Translations under genes and position numbers: made by a program
Source: Winogradskyella tangerina
GTDB taxonomy: Bacteria > Bacteroidota > Bacteroidia > Flavobacteriales > Flavobacteriaceae
Length of the DNA: 64,000 bases
NCBI RefSeq assembly: GCF_003260205.1
Contig: NZ_QERF01000001.1
Coordinates: forward strand, 248,001-312,000
Reading direction: 5' to 3'
Shown: positions 57,407 through 64,000 of the stretch, piece by piece
How positions within the stretch are numbered: position 1 is the first letter of the stretch
Layout of the letters: the number at the start of each line of letters is the position of its first letter
The notes under the pieces: model-generated
Told to the model about the DNA's origin: nothing
The model's input: only the letters and a program-made list of their open reading frames with translations
The model's database searches: none

Positions 57407-57901
57407 ATGAAGAACCTACTTTTCGTTTTTACGCTTTCATTTTCATTTTTGATCAGTGCCCAAGATTCTATCTCAGAATTACTTGAAGATTACAATACTG
57501 AAAGTATTCCTTATATAAAGGTTGAAAATTTGGCATTAAACGAAACATCAACCATTCTTCTAGATGCCAGAGAAATCAAAGAATACAACACCAGTCATTT
57601 AAAAGGTGCCATTCATGTTGGATACGACGAATTTGATATTTCAAAAGTAACTCAAACTGTATCTGATAAAAGTTCAAAAATTGTAGTGTATTGTTCTATC
57701 GGTATTCGTTCTGAAGACATCGCCGAAGAATTAAAAAAAGAAGGATATACCAACGTTTACAATTTATTTGGTGGTATTTTTGAATGGAAAAATAACGACC
57801 ATACCATTTACGATAACTCAAATCAACCCACTGAAAATGTTCACACTTATTCCGAAAAATGGAGCAAGTGGCTCTTAAAAGGCAATAAGATATATGACTG
57901 A
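57407..57901 (+). CDS. Periplasmic rhodanese-domain protein
   Basis: The 164-residue protein begins with a signal peptide (MKNLLFVFTLSFSFLISAQ). A single rhodanese domain has LLDAREIKEYNTSHLKGAIHVGY and the active cysteine in VVYCSIGIRSE. It probably handles sulfane sulfur or reduces an oxidised arsenic or sulfur species outside the cytoplasm; the substrate is unknown. ATG at 57407 is preferred to a TTG at 57398. It overlaps the next gene by 8 bp. Confidence 0.85.
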   Translation: MKNLLFVFTLSFSFLISAQDSISELLEDYNTESIPYIKVENLALNETSTILLDAREIKEYNTSHLKGAIHVGYDEFDISKVTQTVSDKSSKIVVYCSIGIRSEDIAEELKKEGYTNVYNLFGGIFEWKNNDHTIYDNSNQPTENVHTYSEKWSKWLLKGNKIYD

Positions 57902-58523
57902 AGCACTTGTAATTGTATTTGTAAAAAATATAAAACTAGGCACTGTTAAAACCCGATTGGCAAAAACCATCGGAGATTACGGTGCTTTTGAAGTTTACTC
58001 AGAATTAGTAAAGATCACCGAAACAGCGACTTCAAAATTAAGTATTGATAAGCGAATTTACTTTTCAAATGCTATTGTTGAATCGAAATGGGGACAACAC
58101 TACAAAGCGGTTCAGGACGGTGAAGATTTAGGTGAAAGAATGCTCAATGCCTTTAAAGATGGATTTGAAGCAGGTTATAAAAAAATCGTTTTGATCGGTT
58201 CAGATCTTCCAGATATCAATGAGGATCATATCAAAAAAGGCATTGAGGCTTTAGCTCAAAGTGAGGTTGTATTTGGACCAGCTGAAGACGGTGGGTATTA
58301 CCTCATCGGATTAAGTAAACTTATTCCTGAAATATTCATAAACAAGCCTTGGAGCCAGTCGAACTTACTGAAGGAAACGTTACAAGAGTTACAAAGTTTA
58401 GATCAAAAGGTAATTACTTTAGACACCCTCAATGATATTGATACCTACGAAGATTTGATTGCCTCAGATTTTTATAAAAACAACGAAAAACTACAAGAAA
58501 AAATACAGCAGCTCAATGATTAA
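57894..58523 (+). CDS. DUF2064 / TIGR04282-type arsenosugar cluster glycosyltransferase-like protein
   Basis: The 209-residue protein has a nucleotide-sugar-transferase fold: VIVFVKNIKLGTVKTRLAKTIG near 6-27, LIGSDLPDI near 100, and GPAEDGGYYLIGL near 122-134. These are the marks of the TIGR04282 family of arsenosugar clusters. It overlaps its neighbours on both sides, so it is co-translated with the nucleoside phosphorylase. The exact donor and acceptor are not established. Confidence 0.85.
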   Translation: MTEALVIVFVKNIKLGTVKTRLAKTIGDYGAFEVYSELVKITETATSKLSIDKRIYFSNAIVESKWGQHYKAVQDGEDLGERMLNAFKDGFEAGYKKIVLIGSDLPDINEDHIKKGIEALAQSEVVFGPAEDGGYYLIGLSKLIPEIFINKPWSQSNLLKETLQELQSLDQKVITLDTLNDIDTYEDLIASDFYKNNEKLQEKIQQLND

Positions 58524-59328
58524 ATTTATTACAGAAAGTACTGAATACTTGCAAAACAAGGGGTTTGACAATCCTGAAGTGGGAATAATTCTAGGCACAG
58601 GCCTTGGACAATTAATAAATGAGATCGATATCATTGCTGAAGCTAGTTATAATCATATCCCAAACTTTCCGACGGCGACCGTTGAATTTCACAAGGGAAA
58701 ATTGATCTATGGAAATCTTGGCGGTAAAAAAGTGGTTGTAATGCAAGGGCGCTTTCATGTGTATGAAGGTTATACACTTCAAGATGTTACTTTCCCGGTA
58801 AGAATAATGGAAAAATTGGGTATTAAAACCTTATTAGTTTCGAATGCTGCTGGTGCTGTTAATTTAGATTTCAAAAAAGGGGAATTAATGCTTATAGATG
58901 ATCATATCAATCTTCAAGGAAGTTCTCCTCTAGCCTTCAAAGGCGTTGCGAAATTAGGTGATCGGTTTACAGATATGAGCGCGCCTTACGACGCAGAGAT
59001 CAATTCAAAAATTGAAACCATTGCTGAAGCTCAAGGTATTAAATTACACAAAGGCGTTTACGCTAGTGTCGTTGGACCTCAGTTAGAAACAAGAGCTGAA
59101 TATAGGATGTTGAAGATCATTGGCGCAGATGCTGTTGGGATGAGTACAGTACCAGAAATTATTGTTGCCAACCACTTGAGATTAAAAGCGGCTGCGGTGT
59201 CAGTTTTGACGGATGAATGCGACCCAGATAATTTAGAACCGGTAAATATTGATGAGATCATTGCTATGGCAGCCAAAGCGGAGCCACATATGATCACCTT
59301 ATTTAAGGAATTGATAAAGAGCCTTTAA
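58516..59328 (+). CDS. Purine nucleoside phosphorylase
   Basis: The 270-residue enzyme has GIILGTGLGQL near 24-34, the phosphate-site motif QGRFHVYEGY near 76-85, and VSNAAGAVN near 110. The GVYASVVGPQLETRAEYRML and DAVGMSTVPE segments identify the trimeric PNP type. In this cluster it can remove adenine from the arsenic-containing adenosine made by ArsS and leave a ribose phosphate. ATG at 58516, overlapping the previous stop, was chosen over a longer TTG-started frame from 58459. Confidence 0.92.
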   Translation: MIKFITESTEYLQNKGFDNPEVGIILGTGLGQLINEIDIIAEASYNHIPNFPTATVEFHKGKLIYGNLGGKKVVVMQGRFHVYEGYTLQDVTFPVRIMEKLGIKTLLVSNAAGAVNLDFKKGELMLIDDHINLQGSSPLAFKGVAKLGDRFTDMSAPYDAEINSKIETIAEAQGIKLHKGVYASVVGPQLETRAEYRMLKIIGADAVGMSTVPEIIVANHLRLKAAAVSVLTDECDPDNLEPVNIDEIIAMAAKAEPHMITLFKELIKSL

Positions 59329-59352
59329 AAATTTTATATTAATTAAAAATGA

Positions 59353-59369
59353 TTTCTGCTTGGCAGAAA
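59353..59369. repeat. Small hairpin upstream of arsM
   Basis: TTTCTGC-TTG-GCAGAAA is a perfect 7-bp inverted repeat. It resembles a degenerate version of the ATTCCTGCC...GGCAGGAAT repeat at 32883-32902. It lies within the frame extension before the chosen arsM start, which argues that the extension is not coding. Confidence 0.45.
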
Positions 59370-59378
59370 AACCAAATT

Positions 59379-60347
59379 ATGAGTTACTTAGAAGCTACAC
59401 ACGATTTATACAAAGAAGCGGCCTTAACACCCGATGTCGGGCTTTGTTGCACCACGAATCCTATTTGGGAACTCCCAGGATTGAAGATCCCTAAAATAAT
59501 GCAAGAAATGAATTATGGTTGTGGCTCTACCGTGCATGCGCGCGATCTTACAAATAATCCGAAGATGCTTTATGTTGGTGTAGGCGGCGGTATGGAATTA
59601 CTGCAGTTTGCCTACTTCAATCGCAATAAGGGTGGTGTTGTTGGTGTTGATGTGGTTGATGAAATGCTTGAAGCTTCAAGAAAGAACTTCAAGGAAGCTG
59701 AGGAATTAAACCCATGGTTTAAGAGCGAATTTGTAGATCTAAAAAAAGGTGACGCTTTAAATCTTCCTGTTGAAGATAATAGTATTGATGTTGCTGCGCA
59801 GAACTGCTTATTCAATATTTTTAAAGCTGATGATCTGAAGAAAGCAATTGCCGAAATGTACCGTGTTTTAAAACCTCACGGAAGGTTGGTAATGAGCGAT
59901 CCCACTTGCGAACAACCAATGAATGACGAATTGCGTAACGATGACAGACTACGAGCACTTTGCCTTAGCGGAAGTTTACCAATAGCTGAATACGTAAAAA
60001 TGCTTACGGATGCCGGATTTGGAACTATTGAGATCAGAGCACGCAAGCCATACCGTATATTAGACCCTAAACATTACAATACAGACGAACTCATTTATAT
60101 CGAATCGATTGAGGTAGCAGCTATTAAAGATCCGATGCCAGCGGATGGCCCTTGTATCTTTACTGGCAAAGCGGCAATCTATTTTGGAGATGAAGATTAT
60201 ATCGATGATAATGCAGGTCATATTTTATTGAAAAATCAACCGCTTGCAGTATGCGATAAGACGGCTGGTGCTTTGGCCAGTTTAGGAAGAGATGATATTT
60301 TTATTAGCGAATCGACCTTCCATTACGACGGTGGAGGTTGCTGTTAA
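59379..60347 (+). CDS. arsM: Arsenosugar biosynthesis arsenite methyltransferase
   Basis: The 322-residue SAM-dependent methyltransferase has CC in DVGLCCTTNP (about residues 23-24), MNYGCGSTVHARDL with a third cysteine, and the SAM loop YVGVGGGMELLQFA near 65-78. A late CC pair closes the protein (DGGGCC). The ArsM arsenic-binding cysteines and the TIGR-type N-terminus match the arsenosugar branch. ATG at 59379 (MSYLEATHDLYKEAA) was preferred over 59349, which would add 10 residues across a hairpin; the longer form cannot be excluded. It makes the methylated arsenic that ArsS uses. Confidence 0.93.
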   Translation: MSYLEATHDLYKEAALTPDVGLCCTTNPIWELPGLKIPKIMQEMNYGCGSTVHARDLTNNPKMLYVGVGGGMELLQFAYFNRNKGGVVGVDVVDEMLEASRKNFKEAEELNPWFKSEFVDLKKGDALNLPVEDNSIDVAAQNCLFNIFKADDLKKAIAEMYRVLKPHGRLVMSDPTCEQPMNDELRNDDRLRALCLSGSLPIAEYVKMLTDAGFGTIEIRARKPYRILDPKHYNTDELIYIESIEVAAIKDPMPADGPCIFTGKAAIYFGDEDYIDDNAGHILLKNQPLAVCDKTAGALASLGRDDIFISESTFHYDGGGCC

Positions 60348-60389
60348 TTAGAAGCCTAGCGCCTACGTTTTAAGATTGAAAAACTTCTG

Positions 60390-61271
60390 ATGGATAAGTA
60401 TATAGACATCATACAAAACTCCTATTCAGGGTATTGGAATTACCTCAAGTACGAGCTCATCGACCTCAATCATTGGGATAATTATTTCTATGGACTTATT
60501 TTGATATCCGTACTGGTCTGGATCTTAGAAATTGCATTCCCCTGGCGCAAAGAACAAGCGTTGTTTAGAAAAGACTTCTGGCTAGACACCTTTTATATGT
60601 TTTTCAACTTTTTTGTGTTGAATCTCATTGTTTTAATAGCCCTTTCAAACACCGTTGCCGAACTACTTAATGACGGTTTAGCTACTGTAGGATTATTGTT
60701 ATCTAGCTTTCAATTATTTGATTCTAATGATCTCCCTAAATGGTTGGGATTACTCATCTTCTTTTTGGTAAATGATTTTGTACAGTGGAATACGCATCGA
60801 CTCTTACATCGTGTACCGTTCTTATGGAATTTCCATAAGGTGCATCACTCTGTTAAAGAAATGGGATTTGCAGCACATTTGCGCTACCATTGGATGGAAC
60901 CCGTGGTTTATAACTCTATTCGCTATATTCCTTTGGCCATCATCGCAAACTATAGCTCTCAGGACGTGGCCATTGTTTATTTCTTTACCATAGCCATTGG
61001 TCATTTAAATCACGCTAATCTGGGTTGGGATTATGGTATTTTCAAGTATATTTTCAATAATCCTAAAATGCACATTTGGCATCATGCTAAGCAATTGCCT
61101 GAACGTGTAAGGTATGGTGTTAATTTCGGACTAACACTAAGTCTTTGGGACTATATCTTTAAAACTAATTACATTCCTCACGATGGTAGAGATATTGAAT
61201 TGGGCTTTGAAGGTGATGAAGATTTCCCGAAGGATTTTGTGAGTCAGGAGTTATACCCCATCAAGAAATGA
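60390..61271 (+). CDS. Sterol desaturase / fatty acid hydroxylase family membrane protein
   Basis: The 293-residue inner-membrane protein has about four hydrophobic segments (residues 33-50, 65-88, 117-133, 192-208). It has the three histidine boxes of the di-iron hydroxylases: HRLLH at 136-140, HKVHH at 149-153 and HIWHH at 228-232. The family oxidises C-H bonds of lipids. Its conserved place in arsenosugar clusters suggests it modifies an arsenosugar or its lipid carrier; this is inferred. It is 42 bp after arsM. Confidence 0.87.
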   Translation: MDKYIDIIQNSYSGYWNYLKYELIDLNHWDNYFYGLILISVLVWILEIAFPWRKEQALFRKDFWLDTFYMFFNFFVLNLIVLIALSNTVAELLNDGLATVGLLLSSFQLFDSNDLPKWLGLLIFFLVNDFVQWNTHRLLHRVPFLWNFHKVHHSVKEMGFAAHLRYHWMEPVVYNSIRYIPLAIIANYSSQDVAIVYFFTIAIGHLNHANLGWDYGIFKYIFNNPKMHIWHHAKQLPERVRYGVNFGLTLSLWDYIFKTNYIPHDGRDIELGFEGDEDFPKDFVSQELYPIKK

Positions 61272-61317
61272 GTTGTATACCTTCCTCAGTTGAAACATAC
61301 ATTCATACGTTTTAAGC

Positions 61318-62187
61318 ATGAAATACATTTCCATTTTATTACTAGCAGTCGTTCTGTTTTCGTGCGGAGGAACAAAAAATGTGGTTCAAGATCAAAGCAA
61401 TACAACACAAGAAGTCAGTACATCAGAATCTCCTGAAGTTCAGGATTCAATACCTGTAGAGGAGCCTATTCAAACTGAAAAAAGTAGTATTCAAAAAGAA
61501 AGCCAACCTACAGATTCAGTGATTAATGTATCTCGAGGCAAAACTATTTCGATACACGATGCATGGAACGATCTACTTCAAAAATATGTATCATCCGAAG
61601 GAGAAGTCGACTATGGGGGCTTTAAAAGTGACAAAGCAAAACTACGATCTTACATTGATGCATTATCTGAATTATCACCTAATAATGAATGGTTAAAAAA
61701 CGAAACACTTGCCTATTGGATCAATGCCTATAACGCCTTAACGATCGATCTTATTCTACGTAATTACCCTTTAGAAAGCATTAAAGACATTAAAGATCCT
61801 TGGGATCAACGCCTTTGGAAATTTGGTGAAAAGTGGATCAATTTAAATGACATAGAGCACAAGATCTTGAGAAAAATGAACGAACCGCGGATTCATTTTG
61901 CGATTGTCTGCGCCTCAGAATCTTGTCCGAAGTTATTAAATGAAGCTTTCACTGCCAACACTTTAGAAACGCAATTATCAGATGCTACAAGAGGTTTTCT
62001 TTCGGATACTTCAAAAAATGAAATTTCAGAAAACGAGATAAAACTCTCTAAGATTTTCAAATGGTTTGCCAAGGATTTTAAAACTGAAGGAAGCCTGATC
62101 GATTTTCTTAATGCCTATACCGATGTCAACATTTCTAATAAAGCCAAAAAGAGTTTTAAGGACTATGATTGGAGTTTAAATAATTAA
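61318..62187 (+). CDS. DUF547 lipoprotein
   Basis: The 289-residue protein starts with a lipoprotein signal: a hydrophobic stretch, then LFSC with the lipid-anchored cysteine near residue 16. A Ser/Thr/Glu/Gln-rich linker to about 80 follows, then a DUF547 domain (about 85-270). Its landmarks are LAYWINAYNALTIDLILRNYP, SIKDIKDPWDQRLWK and IHFAIVCASESCPKL. A cysteine in the last motif may be catalytic in this transglutaminase-like fold. It belongs to the arsenosugar run by spacing (46 bp) and recurring association; the function is unknown. Confidence 0.85.
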   Translation: MKYISILLLAVVLFSCGGTKNVVQDQSNTTQEVSTSESPEVQDSIPVEEPIQTEKSSIQKESQPTDSVINVSRGKTISIHDAWNDLLQKYVSSEGEVDYGGFKSDKAKLRSYIDALSELSPNNEWLKNETLAYWINAYNALTIDLILRNYPLESIKDIKDPWDQRLWKFGEKWINLNDIEHKILRKMNEPRIHFAIVCASESCPKLLNEAFTANTLETQLSDATRGFLSDTSKNEISENEIKLSKIFKWFAKDFKTEGSLIDFLNAYTDVNISNKAKKSFKDYDWSLNN

Positions 62188-62203
62188 TTTCAGCCCCAGC
62201 AAT

Positions 62204-63010
62204 ATGATAAATATAATTATTCCTGTTTTGAATGAATCTGAGATGATTGGAGACCTACTCCATCACCTTATGAATAATTCTTCCAAAGGGAATATTAGCG
62301 ATATTATTGTTGTAGACGGCGGAAGCACTGACGGTACACAAAAGATTGTAAATGATTTCATCGCTTCAAATCTTTCCGTTACTGATGAAAAGCTGGTTTT
62401 TGAAAATTCAAATCTGAAATCAAACAATACATCAACCTTTGTAGTCGATACAAAAGTTTCGATTGAAAGTTCCTTACAGACCAACATTCAATTGATCAAT
62501 TCAAAAAAAGGCCGCGCTAAACAAATGAATTTTGGGGCAAAACATGCTAAAGGAAGTATTCTTTATTTTTTACATGCAGACGCCTTCCCGCCTAAAAATT
62601 TTGATCAGCTCATTATCGATGAAATTAAAAAAGGGAATGATGCGGGTTGTTTCAGAATGCAATTTGAGAGCAAACATTGGTGGCTTAGATTAGCCAGCTG
62701 GCTCACCCAATTTTCTTGGCGGGCGTGTCGTGGAGGAGACCAAAGTCAGTTTATTACCAAGGCTCTTTTCGATGCCATTGGTGGCTTTGATGAAAATTAT
62801 ATGATCTATGAAGACAATATCTTAATTAACGAGCTCTACGCGCGCAAAGAATTTGTTGTGATCAATAAAAAGATTAGAACCTCAGCCCGACTTTACAAAA
62901 AGGTAGGAATATGGAAACTACAATACCATTTTTGGGCAATTTATGTGAAGCGCTGGTTTGGTGCCTCTGCTGATGAATTATTGGCTTATTATAAGCGGCA
63001 TATAAGCTAA
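62204..63010 (+). CDS. TIGR04283-type arsenosugar cluster glycosyltransferase with an insertion
   Basis: The 268-residue GT-A fold protein has IIIPVLNESEMIGDLL near 4-19, VVDGGSTDGT at 36-45, GRAKQMNFGAKHAKG at 103-117, and LHADAFPP near 123. FRACRGGDQS-type residues and IYEDNILINEL follow. These are the marks of the TIGR04283 family. The stretch between DGGSTDGT and GRAKQMN is 57 residues, whereas I expect about 20-25, so about 30 extra residues are inserted. It closes the cluster, 16 bp after the DUF547 gene. Confidence 0.88.
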   Translation: MINIIIPVLNESEMIGDLLHHLMNNSSKGNISDIIVVDGGSTDGTQKIVNDFIASNLSVTDEKLVFENSNLKSNNTSTFVVDTKVSIESSLQTNIQLINSKKGRAKQMNFGAKHAKGSILYFLHADAFPPKNFDQLIIDEIKKGNDAGCFRMQFESKHWWLRLASWLTQFSWRACRGGDQSQFITKALFDAIGGFDENYMIYEDNILINELYARKEFVVINKKIRTSARLYKKVGIWKLQYHFWAIYVKRWFGASADELLAYYKRHIS

Positions 63011-63129
63011 AGTTAGCAGTTTATTTTAGCCATGTCAGATTACAAAAAATTTATTTAAAGTTTAGTTAATCCTCTAAAGATTTTCGTCACTTAGCCCTAA
63101 CTTAACAAATCATTTTCTATTAAGATTAC

Positions 63130-64000
63130 ATGAGGGCTTGGTTTACTTTCATTTTCCTGGGATTATTTTCATTTCAATGTGTTTTTGCACAAAATTTAGA
63201 ACAGATTTTACTCAAAATAATAGATAGTGAGTCTTTCGAACCTATTTCTTTTTCAACGGTTAGAATTAAAGCATCAAGTATTGGAGTTATTGCAGATTAC
63301 AACGGCGAACTAAGAATCCCTTCAATCTATCAAAATGAAATAGCCATAATTTCTTGTATTGGATATGAAGCTCAAGAAATTGATCTCAGTGAATTGCAAA
63401 CTAATGCACTTTATACTATAAGGCTTACGCCGCAGGTTGAAGCGCTTAATCCTGTTTTTATAAGTTCAAGGAATAAGGTAAAAGGCATTAATCTTAGTCC
63501 AAAAAGTTATGTTGAAAAAAGCAGAAAATTATATGCGAAGGATATTGTTTTAGAAGCCATTGCAAAAATTCCGGAAAACCTCAGCAGCCAGCCTCACTCT
63601 TATGTGGGTTACTATAGAGACTACCAGTTAGTAGATAATGAATTCCACAATTTAAATGAAGCTATACTAGAAACTTTCGACACTGGAATAAACACACGAC
63701 TCTTAGACGCGAATACGGTGTCTACAGTGGTTTATAACTTCAATCAGAATAAAGATTTTAAACAAGATACTTCCCTAACGAAAGCTTACAACGGAATAAC
63801 CAAGTACATAGAAAACTCTCAAATTTTACCGCGAGGCGGAAATGAACATACCATTTTAAGCATTCATGATCCCATCAGAAACTACAACTTAAACACCTTT
63901 TCTTATGTTTACGAATTGCGATCAGATTTTCCAAAATTGCACAAGTTTGAAAAGGGTAAGGTTTTGTTTTTGAACAACGAGCCCATTCTAGTGGTTAATT
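63130..64000 (+). CDS. CarboxypepD_reg-like outer-membrane-associated protein, 3' end outside the window
   Basis: The frame from ATG at 63130 is open to the edge (290 codons). A signal peptide (MRAWFTFIFLGLFSFQCVFAQ) precedes a carboxypeptidase-regulatory-like beta-sandwich at about 22-100 (residues such as FSTVRIKASSIGVIADYNGELRIP and ISCIGYEAQEIDL). This domain is common at the start of TonB-dependent receptors and related Bacteroidetes surface proteins. The remainder begins a region with no recognised motif. No SusC-type plug is visible, so it is more likely a DUF-type CarboxypepD_reg-like protein than a receptor. The 119 bp before it contain no recognised promoter. Confidence 0.75.
   Translation, partial: MRAWFTFIFLGLFSFQCVFAQNLEQILLKIIDSESFEPISFSTVRIKASSIGVIADYNGELRIPSIYQNEIAIISCIGYEAQEIDLSELQTNALYTIRLTPQVEALNPVFISSRNKVKGINLSPKSYVEKSRKLYAKDIVLEAIAKIPENLSSQPHSYVGYYRDYQLVDNEFHNLNEAILETFDTGINTRLLDANTVSTVVYNFNQNKDFKQDTSLTKAYNGITKYIENSQILPRGGNEHTILSIHDPIRNYNLNTFSYVYELRSDFPKLHKFEKGKVLFLNNEPILVVN

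Noticed and set aside
58459-58515. Longer nucleoside phosphorylase start (TTG)
   Set aside because: The extension overlaps the upstream gene by 65 bp and has no family similarity; ATG at 58516 fits.

Overview
The window is a piece of a marine-type Bacteroidetes chromosome, most likely family Flavobacteriaceae. The signs are AT-rich DNA, promoters of the Bacteroidetes form (TTTG, about 20 nt, TAnnTTTG), beta-barrel and CarboxypepD_reg-type envelope proteins, an RteC-like protein beside a tyrosine integrase, and an arsenosugar gene cluster in the order I know from flavobacteria. No rRNA, complete tRNA, CRISPR array or transposase gene is visible. Nearly all of the sequence is coding.

Region 1 (1-10775) is an accessory island, all on the minus strand and clearly more AT-rich than the rest. 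Reading from its right end it holds a tyrosine integrase, an RteC-like protein, a small helix-turn-helix (excisionase-type) protein, a DnaD-like replication protein, a DnaC-like helicase loader, a zinc-finger protein, and a giant STAND (NACHT/AAA-type) ATPase of at least 1984 residues that runs off the left edge. The STAND protein has a candidate restriction-endonuclease-like N-terminal domain and a very long helical sensor region, the layout of Avs-type anti-phage proteins, but I cannot place it in a named family. The island ends beside the integrase in two near-identical 56-bp repeats that look like a tRNA 3' end plus its terminator, which are good candidates for attachment sites. The layout suggests a replicating, satellite-like or ICE-like element carrying a defence gene.

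Region 2 (10984-34228, plus strand) is amino-acid biosynthesis. The run ilvE-ilvD-ilvB-ilvN-ilvC-ilvA-thrA-thrB-thrC-gapN takes aspartate through threonine to isoleucine and also makes valine. A structured gap follows, with a 17-bp-stem hairpin and a small ORF rich in arginine codons that looks like an attenuator leader. Then comes the arginine operon: a GNAT acyltransferase, argG, argC, proC, argD, an argF' transcarbamylase for acylated ornithine, argB, argE and argH.

Region 3 (34311-50310) is nitrogen and carbon entry. Glutamate synthase gltB-gltD (minus) diverges from a porin-PII-amtB ammonium-uptake operon (plus). The leucine operon leuA-leuC-leuD-leuB (minus) continues directly into PEP carboxylase.

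Region 4 (50454-55847, plus) has an unknown helical-repeat protein, then a SAM riboswitch controlling metY, an OsmC-family gene and metX, then a guanine-deaminase-like enzyme. Region 5 (55979-63010, plus) is a nine-gene arsenosugar cluster: a peroxidase-like protein, ArsS, a rhodanese, a TIGR04282-type protein, a purine nucleoside phosphorylase, ArsM, a sterol-desaturase-family protein, a DUF547 lipoprotein and a TIGR04283-type glycosyltransferase. A truncated CarboxypepD_reg-like outer-membrane-type protein ends the window.
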